DNA from: a virus
DNA length: 64,000 bases
Reading direction: 5' to 3' (one strand)
Virus record (IMG/VR): IMGVR_UViG_3300031521_001337
Location: 1 to 64,000 of that record
In this document: in pieces, positions 31,113 through 37,964 of the stretch
How positions within the stretch are numbered: position 1 is the stretch's first letter
Layout of the letters: each line of letters begins with the position of its first letter
Translations under genes and position numbers: made by a program
Notes under the pieces: generated by a model
The model's database searches: none
What the model was told of the DNA's origin: nothing
The model's input: only the letters and a program-made list of their open reading frames with translations

Positions 31113-31467
31113 TAAAGTTTTCGTTTGTAATGTTAATGTCTGTTATAGTTACTATACCATTTATTGCTTTTTGTAGAGTTAGTAAACTAGTAAGTGATGG
31201 TTTAATAGATCTAAGTAAGTCGGATAAATCTTTGTTTATAGACCCTATTATTTGTGAAACGGTTAAACTATTTTGTTTATAATCTAACTTAATCTCAATA
31301 GAATAAGGAGCTTTGTTTGTGATTAATGATGGGATTGTAATTTTTACACCAAGTTCGTTTAGTGTTTCAATAGGTTCTAGTAAGAATCTATCATTAATAC
31401 CAACTTCTTTTAGTATCGAATTTAATCGTGCAACTGTTGTGTAGTTTTGATAAGAAATTATTTCCAT
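31102..31467 (-). CDS. Hypothetical early protein, 121 aa
   Basis: No domain recognised. Mixed alpha/beta, with KVGINDRFLLEPIE-type segments and a hydrophobic middle. Part of a chain of overlapping small minus-strand genes between 30.6 and 33.4 kb. Confidence 0.55.
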   Translation of the reverse strand: MEIISYQNYTTVARLNSILKEVGINDRFLLEPIETLNELGVKITIPSLITNKAPYSIEIKLDYKQNSLTVSQIIGSINKDLSDLLRSIKPSLTSLLTLQKAINGIVTITDINITNENFNAN

Positions 31468-31470
31468 AGT

Positions 31471-31572
31471 TTATTTATATATAATTGTGTGTGCACCAGG
31501 GTAGTGCGGTTTATCTTTATATTCTTGGTAGAAGTACCAGTTGTCGTAAAAGTTTTTAAGATCGTTTTGCAT
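31471..31572 (-). CDS. Tiny protein, 33 aa
   Basis: MQNDLKNFYDNWYFYQEYKD, then KPHYPGAHTIIYK: aromatic-rich, with ATG overlapping the preceding stop and a downstream gene start 4 bases after its stop. Kept because it fills the gap exactly in a tightly packed operon; function unknown. Confidence 0.45.
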   Translation of the reverse strand: MQNDLKNFYDNWYFYQEYKDKPHYPGAHTIIYK

Positions 31573-32010
31573 TTAAGAAATATTTAATTGTTTAAGTAAT
31601 ACTTTTAGTTCCGATTTATTTTTAATTAGTCCATTAAATAAACATTCATCTTGTGATGCATCTATTATATGTTTAGATGAATATATACTTAATCCAAATC
31701 CTCTATCATGTAATTTTATATCTTTATAAAAATATTGAGATGCTCCGTATAAATGTTCATGAAATTTAAACCCTAAATCTTCTATATCTTCTTTATCTAA
31801 GTATTTAACTCTTATACAATCTCTCATTATTTTAAATGGAATCTCCATAAATTCAAAAGTCATATTTACATCAAGATGTGTTTTAATCCATATAATATCA
31901 TCTTCATGATCTATTGATCTAATAAGTAACATATCAAAATTTATAAATTCTTCGTATTCAAATCCTACATGAAATTCTTCTACTTTTGGTGTATAATATT
32001 TATTATTCAT
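31573..32010 (-). CDS. Hypothetical early protein, 145 aa
   Basis: N-terminus MNNKYYTPKVEEFHVGFEYE resembles a short class of Bacteroidota phage proteins of unknown role with an EFHVGFEYE motif and the later YGASQYFYKDIKLHDRGFGL. No membrane segment. Overlaps the next upstream gene by 8 bases. Confidence 0.6.
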   Translation of the reverse strand: MNNKYYTPKVEEFHVGFEYEEFINFDMLLIRSIDHEDDIIWIKTHLDVNMTFEFMEIPFKIMRDCIRVKYLDKEDIEDLGFKFHEHLYGASQYFYKDIKLHDRGFGLSIYSSKHIIDASQDECLFNGLIKNKSELKVLLKQLNIS

Positions 32011-32266
32011 TATTAAATTCTTCTATTTCTCCTCGAAGTTCTTGGAGTGCTGCATATAAACTATCTGTTACTTGTTTAAATTTATATAGTTTGTTTACAT
32101 CTTTTGTAGATAAGTCTAAATCAATAAGACTTGCTTCTGATAGTCTTGTCATTTCTGATCTAACTTTAGAAAGTATACAATCAATATTATATATTTTATC
32201 TAGTATATCATCTGTTAGTTCATATAGTCTAACCTCTGCTGTTAGATCTTCTTTTATAAGTGCCAT
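32003..32266 (-). CDS. Small helical protein, 87 aa
   Basis: All-helical, heptad-like (ALQELRGEIEEFNNE C-terminus). Function unknown. Overlaps both neighbours by a few bases. Confidence 0.55.
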   Translation of the reverse strand: MALIKEDLTAEVRLYELTDDILDKIYNIDCILSKVRSEMTRLSEASLIDLDLSTKDVNKLYKFKQVTDSLYAALQELRGEIEEFNNE

Positions 32267-32475
32267 TGTTTTATGTGGTCTGTTAGTGATTTATTAAATT
32301 CTTCCATTCCTCTTTGTCCTGTGAAACATCCTTTGGATATTTCATAGATTCCTTCTCCCAAATACTTAGGATAGTCGAATGGATTATCTGGCATAGAAGC
32401 TAGAACTTTTTCTACATCTTCTACTGTTAGTTTATTATAGTGTTGTACTGTTGCTTTGTCTAAGTTATTCTCCAT
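32254..32475 (-). CDS. Small hypothetical protein, 73 aa
   Basis: LTVEDVEKVLASMPDNPFDY and GIYEISKGCFTGQRGMEEFN; no known domain. Trp is TGG. It overlaps both neighbours within the early operon. Confidence 0.5.
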   Translation of the reverse strand: MENNLDKATVQHYNKLTVEDVEKVLASMPDNPFDYPKYLGEGIYEISKGCFTGQRGMEEFNKSLTDHIKQWHL

Positions 32476-32620
32476 TTAATTTATTTATTAGTTTGTCTAC
32501 TTTATTTAGTTTACGTAATGCATCGTTAACATTAAGATCTGGATCACATTCTAATTCGATAAGTAATCTAATCTTATAATTGTTAAGCTTCTTGAGAGTT
32601 CTCTTTAATTGTTTGTCCAT
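32465..32620 (-). CDS. Tiny basic coiled-coil protein, 51 aa
   Basis: MDKQLKRTLKKLNNYKIRLL, then NDALRKLNKVDKLINKLNGE. Its stop overlaps the next start and its start overlaps the previous gene, supporting translation. Function unknown. Confidence 0.45.
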   Translation of the reverse strand: MDKQLKRTLKKLNNYKIRLLIELECDPDLNVNDALRKLNKVDKLINKLNGE

Positions 32621-32762
32621 ATTCTTTGTAAAAATTAGTCCATTTATTTATATAATATTCATCATTCTCTGGAGTTGATCTTGTAATTATTATTTCTTGA
32701 TAATTAGATAGAAATAATGTTATTGTAGATTTAGTCTTCTTTGTATTTAGTATTGTTATCAT
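32583..32762 (-). CDS. Small hypothetical protein, 59 aa
   Basis: MITILNTKKTKSTITLFLSN, then NKWTNFYKEYGQTIKEN. The ATG lies inside the end of the GNAT gene in another frame. No known domain. Confidence 0.45.
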   Translation of the reverse strand: MITILNTKKTKSTITLFLSNYQEIIITRSTPENDEYYINKWTNFYKEYGQTIKENSQEA

Positions 32763-33102
32763 TTAACATTTTAATCATTCATATCATACTATCATCATCT
32801 GTGTAATCTGAGAAATCGTTATAACCTCTTCGGGTATATCATTCATACATTCAACTATCCCGTTTAACTCATAAAAAGGATTGTGTAGCTCCGAGTTCTA
32901 TTCCTATTTTCTCTCTTAGTTCCTGCATTTTAGTTCCAAGTCCTTGTTCTCTTTCGTTATTCTCAACACTTAAAGAGTTTAAGTAAACTGATTTTGGATC
33001 ATCATGGAATCAATACATCCTAGCATAAGCTTTCCCTTCAATTTCCATAATGTATAATTCATCATGGTCGTCATTACGAACGAAGTGTTGTATTACTTCC
33101 AT
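32731..33102 (-). CDS. GNAT-family N-acetyltransferase, 123 aa (five TGA read as Trp)
   Basis: Invisible under the standard code because TGA interrupts it five times. With Trp: MEVIQHFVRNDDHDELYIME, YARMYWFHDDPKSVYLNSLS, then motif A VYLNSLSVENNEREQGLGTK (the acetyl-CoA loop R/Q-x-x-G-x-G/A as EQGLGT), and motif B SWMYEWYTRRGYNDFSDY with the typical F/Y-Y-x-x-x-G-F. A short GNAT fold. Substrate unknown; phage GNATs often modify host proteins. It sits between two early genes with 0-1 base gaps. Confidence 0.75.
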
Positions 33103-33414
33103 TTATTTTAATAAATCTATAGTTGCTATAGTATTTTTAAATATATTTGTAAATAATAATTTATTAAATAAACTTGAATTTAATTCCTCATATAAAAGTT
33201 TATGTACAGTATCATCATACTCTTTATAATATATTAATGCATTTACAACAATGATTTCTTCATCGTGATTATAATGAACTATTTTTGCATATATTTGCTT
33301 TTTATCTGTATCATTATATTCTTTCAATTCAAATTTATAATTAGTTGGATTATATTTAGTTTGAATATTATTTAATTTATTTATTATTTCTATTGTTAAT
33401 TCTTTTCCAGACAT
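33103..33414 (-). CDS. Hypothetical early protein, 103 aa
   Basis: Alpha/beta protein: MSGKELTIEIINKLNNIQTK and KQIYAKIVHYNHDEEIIVVN. Starts at the stop of the upstream winged-helix gene (shared base), so translationally coupled to it. No known domain. Confidence 0.55.
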   Translation of the reverse strand: MSGKELTIEIINKLNNIQTKYNPTNYKFELKEYNDTDKKQIYAKIVHYNHDEEIIVVNALIYYKEYDDTVHKLLYEELNSSLFNKLLFTNIFKNTIATIDLLK

Positions 33415-34187
33415 TATAATGTTATTTCGTTATTAGTGTTTTCTTCGTAAGGAGTATATTCTCCTTTAAGTTTCATTTGTTTTCTTAGATGATTTAGTTC
33501 TTGTTCTAATTGATTTACTTTTATATTTAAATCAGTTATTGCAACATCGTGTTCTTTAATTTTACACATAACAAATTGTCCAAACTTAGGAAGATTAAAT
33601 TCAAGTGCTTCACAAGAGTTACCTTCCATATCTGTAGTTGTTCTTCTGTTTATAAAACCAAGTGATTCTAATTCTCGTCTACGTTCTTGTGCTACTGTTT
33701 TAGATATACCTGTTATTTCTGAAATTTCAATATCACTATAAGTAGTTTTACCTATTCCAGTTTCTTTATCAATATATAAATAAGGTTGCATAATCATATA
33801 ATATGATTTCTGTAAACTATTAAGTTCTTTATTTTCGAGGAAACTTAAATCATACATTTCAAACTTGTCGGAATGTGGATTAAATTTATATCCATTTTGA
33901 TTTCGTCCACCTTCCATTTTAATTTTTGTTACATCTCCTGCTTCTTCTAATCTTTTAATTGCAGCTGATACACCACCGACCGACATGTCAATCGAGTCTG
34001 CTATAATTTTTAAGGATATAAATGCCACCATTGTTTTTCCGTCCATATTTTTTCGAAGAAAACCATAAACTAAGACATCAGTATAGTGCTTTTTGTATTT
34101 AGATTTCTTATCACTGTCTACATTGTTAGCGACAGAGTTTGGCACTTGGACGTGTCTATTTGTTTTCTTTTCTTTTTCTTCACTCAT
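33414..34187 (-). CDS. Winged-helix DNA-binding protein, replication initiator or regulator candidate, 257 aa
   Basis: Two winged-helix-like domains: ISLKIIADSIDMSVGGVSAA-IKRLEEAG (residues about 55-85) and DIEISEITGISKTVAQERRR-ELESLGF (about 145-175), then a C-terminal coiled coil KVNQLEQELNHLRKQMKLK. It opens the minus-strand block right beside iteron copy 2 and is the natural candidate to bind the CAAATGATACG array, either to start replication or to switch the divergent operons. The start at 34187 (MSEEKEKKTNRH) is preferred over 34208. No match to a named initiator family can be claimed. Confidence 0.65.
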   Translation of the reverse strand: MSEEKEKKTNRHVQVPNSVANNVDSDKKSKYKKHYTDVLVYGFLRKNMDGKTMVAFISLKIIADSIDMSVGGVSAAIKRLEEAGDVTKIKMEGGRNQNGYKFNPHSDKFEMYDLSFLENKELNSLQKSYYMIMQPYLYIDKETGIGKTTYSDIEISEITGISKTVAQERRRELESLGFINRRTTTDMEGNSCEALEFNLPKFGQFVMCKIKEHDVAITDLNIKVNQLEQELNHLRKQMKLKGEYTPYEENTNNEITL

Positions 34188-34205
34188 CGTATTAAATTTG
34201 ATACA

Positions 34206-34213
34206 CAAAGATA
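34206..34213 (-). promoter_or_regulatory. Putative promoter -7 box of the winged-helix gene
   Basis: TATCTTTG on the minus strand, about 20 bases upstream of the ATG, with TTTG elements further upstream at non-ideal spacing. Confidence 0.4.
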
Positions 34214-34326
34214 AGAAATTTGTGTGACAAAAATACTATACACATAGTTAAAAAATGTTAAGTCACTGATATACAATTACTTCGAGCATATCATTTGTAA
34301 TCGGTTAATAGTCAATAAGATAACTC

Positions 34327-34481
34327 CAAATGATACGCAAAAAATCTCAAATGATACGTCGGAATTTTCAAATGATACGCTCGAGTTTGTATGAAAACGG
34401 TTAAGTTATTGTGACACAGTGAATTACAAGGTTTCCATATACTTAATATATACTTAATAATTCTATACTTAATGTGGCTGT
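34327..34481 (+). repeat. 155-bp iteron module, copy 2
   Basis: Second copy of the 1438-1592 module. Three CAAATGATACG units at 21-bp phase plus three TATACTTAAT units. It lies in the divergent intergenic region between the winged-helix gene and the first plus-strand gene, where an origin or master operator is expected. Two further related units (TGATACGCAAAA and GTATCAAACGCAAAA) follow at about 34500. Confidence 0.85.
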
Positions 34482-34748
34482 CCGTAAAACTTTACATATT
34501 GATACGCAAAATTTGTTGTATCAAACGCAAAAGTTTACTATATATACGAACGCGCGCGTAGTAAAATTAATTTTATTAAAAGGTAGAAGATATAAAAAGT
34601 ATTGAAAATAATTTTTAGGAAGTTCTGAATAATTTTTTTTGAAAAAATTTTTTTATTTTTATGAATCGAGTGGGTGGACAGTCATCTCTTCTACCCCCAG
34701 CAGGTCTTGAATGGAAAGTAAACTACTAACAAACAAAACTCTATCATT
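34482..34748. promoter_or_regulatory. Divergent control region / possible origin
   Basis: Very A/T-rich, with additional TGATACGCAAAA-like units at about 34500-34533, an alternating purine-pyrimidine stretch ACGCGCGCG (about 34550) and long A/T tracts (ATTTTTTTTGAAAAAATTTTT around 34629). No gene. Such a mix of repeats, a GC island and an A/T-rich unwinding-like tract fits a replication origin or an early promoter region. Confidence 0.5.
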
Positions 34749-35246
34749 ATGAATATTGAAAAAAGACAAATTCCAGGTTGTAAACGTATTTTAACAACCT
34801 CAGAAATTCCTGCTCGTTTTGCCTCAATTGGTGGCGATACTTATGCGAAAGATACTGTAATTGAATTGGACGCCGTTGTTGAAATGGAAGCTATTTCACA
34901 GGGTGGAAAACCGTGGCTCGGTATCTCTGCACTTGTTAACGGTTCAGTTGCCGTGGTTGGTGCTAATACGTTAATGGGAATTTATTTCACAAGTGGCGAA
35001 CAATCAAAACGTGCCGTGATTGACAACGGTTTAAATTTGAGTGTTAAGGACTTGTTAGGTAAAACTATCAAAGTTGTAGACCACGAAACTGTAACTGTTA
35101 ATGCTTTCCGTACTGCTGACGAAATCGCCGAGGGTAAAGAAATCAAAGAGGTTGCAAAAAATATGCCTATCTTTGAACTTGTTAACGAATCAGTTGATAC
35201 TGAGGATGTTACAGTTGATACGGCTAAACCAGCCAAAAAGAAATAA
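34749..35246 (+). CDS. First plus-strand gene, hypothetical, 165 aa
   Basis: Soluble beta-rich protein: KRQIPGCKRILTTSEIPARF, AISQGGKPWLGISALVNGSV, then an acidic/basic tail ending TAKPAKKK. Base composition is less A/T-rich than neighbouring genes, suggesting high expression or a different source. It stands alone between the divergent control region and a very strong terminator, a pattern of an abundant immediate-early protein. Function unknown. Confidence 0.65.
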   Translation: MNIEKRQIPGCKRILTTSEIPARFASIGGDTYAKDTVIELDAVVEMEAISQGGKPWLGISALVNGSVAVVGANTLMGIYFTSGEQSKRAVIDNGLNLSVKDLLGKTIKVVDHETVTVNAFRTADEIAEGKEIKEVAKNMPIFELVNESVDTEDVTVDTAKPAKKK

Positions 35247-35263
35247 CATTTTAACAATGTTAT

Positions 35264-35298
35264 AAGAGAAGTACATTTTTGTACTTCTCTTTTTTTTA
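35264..35298 (+). terminator. Strong terminator after the first plus-strand gene
   Basis: AAGAGAAGTAC, 6-base loop, GTACTTCTCTT followed by a run of T. Perfect 11-bp stem. Confidence 0.93.
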
Positions 35299-35383
35299 CT
35301 ACGTAATTATATATTATAGTATTCAACTTAGTATAATTATGTATTACCAAATATTGAGTATAATTGTGAGCACATGGAAATGT

Positions 35384-35548
35384 ATGAAAGGCACTTGGAT
35401 ATCATGCAATAAGTTCGAAGATGTCTTTGGACATGAACATAAAGTATATCCATACAAGATGAGATTAGAAGAATATGAGCCATTTTTCCCCATAGAATGC
35501 TATATCCAAACACGAAATGATATCATAACTAATGTGGTATTAAGATAG
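35384..35548 (+). CDS. Small hypothetical protein, 54 aa
   Basis: MKGTWISCNKFEDVFGHEHK, then KMRLEEYEPFFPIECYI. Longer frames would start within the preceding terminator, so an internal ATG (35384, possibly 35339) is likelier. No known domain. Confidence 0.4.
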   Translation: MKGTWISCNKFEDVFGHEHKVYPYKMRLEEYEPFFPIECYIQTRNDIITNVVLR

Positions 35549-35806
35549 AGATGATTATTTAAAAAAATATTTGGGTTGATTGAGAGTAAACGAGCACTGA
35601 CAACGACTCTCAACCACTCCAAAAATAATCCCAATAATCATTCCAACCAAATTTTACATTGAAAACCCTACATATGACAAAACATATTTGGATTGATTAT
35701 GTAATATTATTAACAGAGTGCATATTGTAACAATTCAGTTACAATAGATTTATACAATTGGTATAAGTTTAGGTCCTACGCGATGCTCAAACTCAAAAAC
35801 ATCATA
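35549..35806 (+). other. Structured leader region
   Basis: No gene. Contains an imperfect inverted repeat GGTTGATTGAGAGT / ACTCTCAACC (35573-35621), a perfect hairpin TTGTAAC-AATTCA-GTTACAA (about 35728-35747) and TTATAC-AATTG-GTATAA, followed by AGTTT...AAACTCAAAAAC immediately before the next ATG. The last part matches the leader left by the hammerhead ribozymes further right, but the catalytic core is absent, so it may be a ribozyme remnant. Confidence 0.45.
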
Positions 35807-36100
35807 ATGAAAACATCTGAAGAAAATGCTAAATTAGTTATATCATGTGTTAATAATATCATATCAAAAGAAATTGATTCTTTTAGTAAAATTGAATTAA
35901 CAAAAATTTTAAAAGAAACTAAATGTCCTTATTCGTCAAGTATATTTAATCTTCTCAAATCTTGTGAATTAATCACAAATATATCACGAGGTAAATATAT
36001 ATTTACTACAACTCAACCAATATATTATGGAATTATTCAAAAAGAACTTGATAAAGCTATGAAAATGCAACAAGTTTATAATCATAATTCTAAAAAATAA
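35807..36100 (+). CDS. Winged-helix-like small protein, 97 aa
   Basis: SFSKIELTKILKETKCPYSS, SIFNLLKSCELITNISRGKY and IFTTTQPIYYG have the helix-helix-wing pattern of a small DNA-binding winged helix. The start at 35807 is chosen because CAAACTCAAAAACATCATAATG matches the leaders of other cassettes. Possible early regulator. Confidence 0.55.
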   Translation: MKTSEENAKLVISCVNNIISKEIDSFSKIELTKILKETKCPYSSSIFNLLKSCELITNISRGKYIFTTTQPIYYGIIQKELDKAMKMQQVYNHNSKK

Positions 36101-36169
36101 AACAATATATATTATTCATTTAAGTAATTTTGAACGTTGGTATTAGTCATTGTAAAATGATAACATACA

Positions 36170-36257
36170 ACTCAGCTAGAGAGAGTATAACATTGGTTTC
36201 CGATGAGATCTAGACGAAACGAGAGAATAAGAGGAAACTCTAAAACTCTCGTAAAAC
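36170..36257 (+). ncRNA. Hammerhead ribozyme A
   Basis: Elements in order: 5' hairpin ACTC/GAGT (36170-36173, 36183-36186) with CTAGA in its loop; stem I GTTT (36196-36199); core CCGATGA (36200-36206); loop II containing TCTAG, complementary to CTAGA; GAAA (36216-36219); stem III ACGAGAG/CTCTCGT (36219-36225, 36246-36252) capped by an inner AGAG-GAAA-CTCT; cleavage triplet GTA with the cut after 36253; stem I AAAC. Core position 4 is C instead of U, which should slow cleavage. The 3' product begins AAACTCAAAACACAT before the next ATG. Confidence 0.75.
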
Positions 36258-36274
36258 TCAAAACACATATCACA

Positions 36275-36373
36275 ATGAATAAAACTGTATATTTAGCATC
36301 ATCTAGTGATGCACGTCACACATTACACAAAGTTTATAAATCTTATAAACCAGGTAATAATGGAAAAAATTAA
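36275..36373 (+). CDS. Tiny protein, 32 aa
   Basis: MNKTVYLASSSDARHTLHKV, then YKSYKPGNNGKN. First ATG after ribozyme A's cleaved leader; overlaps the next gene by 14 bases. A similar tiny first gene follows ribozyme D (41385). Function unknown. Confidence 0.45.
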   Translation: MNKTVYLASSSDARHTLHKVYKSYKPGNNGKN

Positions 36374-36635
36374 GGTTGATTTCAAATCACAAACTTTAGA
36401 GATTATATCTAATATAACTGTAAAAGAGTTATTAGCTATTACAAATGCTGTTGATCTTTCAAGTTTTACAATAATTAGTTCAATAAATAAGCTTGAAATT
36501 ACAGGTGTTAGAACTGAATCTGAGAATATTATAATTCTTAAGAGTCTAGGTTATTATACAAATAAAGTAATTGCTGAAAAACTTGGATTAAGTGAACGAA
36601 CAGTTTATCGTAAACTAAAAGAATTAGGTATTTAA
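36360..36635 (+). CDS. Small HTH protein, 91 aa
   Basis: C-terminal helix-turn-helix YYTNKVIAEKLGLSERTVYR-KLKELGI, of the LuxR/MerR-like tri-helical type. The N-terminal part, SQTLEIISNITVKELLAITN, may be a dimerisation domain. Possible transcription regulator of the ribozyme-led cassettes. Confidence 0.6.
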   Translation: MEKIKVDFKSQTLEIISNITVKELLAITNAVDLSSFTIISSINKLEITGVRTESENIIILKSLGYYTNKVIAEKLGLSERTVYRKLKELGI

Positions 36636-36648
36636 TCACACACTTTTG

Positions 36649-36681
36649 AGTCTCCGAAAGCCGTAAGGTGATTAGGAGATT
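36649..36681 (+). other. Cassette-end hairpin with GNRA tetraloop
   Basis: Outer stem AGTCTCC/GGAGATT, asymmetric internal loop, inner stem GCC-GTAA-GGT. Same architecture as hairpins at 40234 and 63769, each just after a stop and shortly before the next gene. Confidence 0.5.
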
Positions 36682-36699
36682 TATTAAACTTATTAAATT

Positions 36700-36927
36700 A
36701 TGATAATAACAATTTATCTCATTGGAATTCCGTTATTCCCATTCATTATTATGCTTTTCACAAAGTTCTTTCCAAATGTTTTAGAATGTGATGATCCTGC
36801 TGATTATGCATTGGGTTATGGAATGATGTCATTATTTTGGCCATTTGTATTATTTGTTGCATCAATAGGTATAATCTATTATAAGTTTTATCAAATGATA
36901 AATACTATAGATAAACATAAAAAGTAG
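36700..36927 (+). CDS. Small membrane protein, 75 aa
   Basis: Two membrane helices (LIGIPLFPFIIMLFTKFFP and MMSLFWPFVLFVASIGIIYY) with an acidic connection. A broken paralogue follows at 37295. Trp is TGG here and TGA at the equivalent site in the paralogue. Function unknown. Confidence 0.6.
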   Translation: MIITIYLIGIPLFPFIIMLFTKFFPNVLECDDPADYALGYGMMSLFWPFVLFVASIGIIYYKFYQMINTIDKHKK

Positions 36928-36941
36928 CAATACTCTCTCAT

Positions 36942-37014
36942 AAACATAATTGAAAAAATCATTAGATCTGATGGTTTTTAGTACGGTACAGATATCCCGG
37001 GTTCAATTATGTTT
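36942..37014 (+). ncRNA. Structured RNA element, long hairpin
   Basis: A 13-bp stem AAACATAATTGAA / TTCAATTATGTTT closes an internal hairpin (AAAATCATTAGATCTGATGG-TTTT) and a second region GTACGGTAC...CCCGG. No coding potential. Function unknown; it precedes another structured element. Confidence 0.5.
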
Positions 37015-37022
37015 ACTTTCAT

Positions 37023-37106
37023 AAAAGACTTATGATTTGATTAACCGTCGTCCGACGGTGTTGCATACGGTGCATAATAGTCCGGAGCCTATCATGAGTC
37101 TTTTTT
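37023..37106 (+). ncRNA. Structured RNA element with T-run, possible terminator or ribozyme-like
   Basis: Outer stem AAAAGACTTATGAT / ATCATGAGTCTTTTTT, inside it CCGTCG-TC-CGACGG and TGCAT-ACGG-TGCA. The T-run at the 3' end would allow termination, but the multi-branched inside is more elaborate than a normal terminator. Confidence 0.5.
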
Positions 37107-37201
37107 ACAATATACATTCCTCATCAGTCTGTATTTCTTTCTAATTATCATTATTTCTATCCCAACTATATTTAGTATTACAGTGATGTAAGAACAATAT
37201 G

Positions 37202-37278
37202 ACTCAGCCTAGGAGAGTATAACATCAGTTTCTGAAGAGACTAGGACGAAACGGGGAGCTCATCACTCCCGTCAAACT
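37202..37278 (+). ncRNA. Hammerhead ribozyme B
   Basis: 5' hairpin ACTC/GAGT with CCTAG in its loop (37208-37212); stem I AGTTT (37227-37231); core CTGAAGA (37232-37238, fully consistent with C-U-G-A-N-G-A); loop II containing CTAGG, complementary to CCTAG; GAAA (37248-37251); stem III ACGGGGAG/CTCCCGT; cleavage triplet GTC with the cut after 37273; stem I AAACT (37274-37278). All conserved residues present. Confidence 0.85.
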
Positions 37279-37294
37279 CAAAAACTTATTTATT

Positions 37295-37506
37295 ATGATA
37301 ACATTAATCATTATTTATATTATTGGATTAATATTATGTCCAATATTATTACTTGTATTAGAATATAATTTTCCTGGTAGTATGTATTTAAATAACGGTC
37401 AAAATATCGGAGCATTTTTACAACATCATTAATTTGACCAATAGGTTTAATAATAATGGCAATATTTTTATTTGATCATATTGCATCTAATATTCATAAA
37501 AATTAA
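37295..37506 (+). pseudogene. Small membrane protein, frameshifted (paralogue of the 75-aa protein)
   Basis: The first frame encodes MITLIIIYIIGLILCPILLL through GAFLQHH then TAA (37432). The second half is in another frame, SLIWPIGLIIMAIFLFDHIA, ending TAA at 37506 and matching SLFWPFVLFVASIGIIYY of the 75-residue protein, with Trp as TGA. A one-base indel near 37420-37430 (poly-T or CATCATTAA), a sequencing error, or programmed frameshifting could explain it. Confidence 0.5.
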
Positions 37507-37510
37507 TCAA

Positions 37511-37693
37511 ATGCTAAACATAATATTAATTACAATCGTTATCATTTTAATAGTGGTAATGGTTGCAATTTTAGTAGCTCTTATAGTTGATGTATTTACA
37601 TACTTTAAATTACCAAAGATATGTATATTATATGGTATTATAATACTATTATTAATTGTTAACATTGCTATTCATTTAGAAAAATCAGTTTAA
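37511..37693 (+). CDS. Tiny membrane protein, 60 aa
   Basis: Two hydrophobic helices: ILITIVIILIVVMVAILVAL and CILYGIIILLLIVNIAIHLE. Start at 37511 avoids overlap with the preceding gene remnant. Function unknown. Confidence 0.55.
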   Translation: MLNIILITIVIILIVVMVAILVALIVDVFTYFKLPKICILYGIIILLLIVNIAIHLEKSV

Positions 37694-37694
37694 A

Positions 37695-37964
37695 ATGAAA
37701 TTAAAAATCTTTATTATTAATATTGTTGTAGCAATAGTATTAATTGTTTCTTTTACTGCATGTAATTCTCAATCAAGAAGACATGCTCCAGTATTATCAA
37801 AAACTTACACAATAACTTACAAAGGATATCTTTCTGGTAAGTTTCTAAAACGTTCTACATTCATTAGTGCTCGTACTCCAATTGAAGCTGTACAAATACT
37901 TAAAGAACAAACGTTTGTTGGATTCGATAGTATTAGTGTTAACTCAATTAGACCTAAAGAATAA
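37695..37964 (+). CDS. Lipoprotein, 89 aa
   Basis: Signal peptide with lipobox IVSFTACNSQS (Cys 23). Periplasmic part TYTITYKGYLSGKFLKRSTF, ARTPIEAVQILKEQTFVG. Ends one base over the next ATG. A phage lipoprotein of this kind may act in superinfection exclusion or envelope remodelling; this is inference. Confidence 0.65.
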   Translation: MKLKIFIINIVVAIVLIVSFTACNSQSRRHAPVLSKTYTITYKGYLSGKFLKRSTFISARTPIEAVQILKEQTFVGFDSISVNSIRPKE

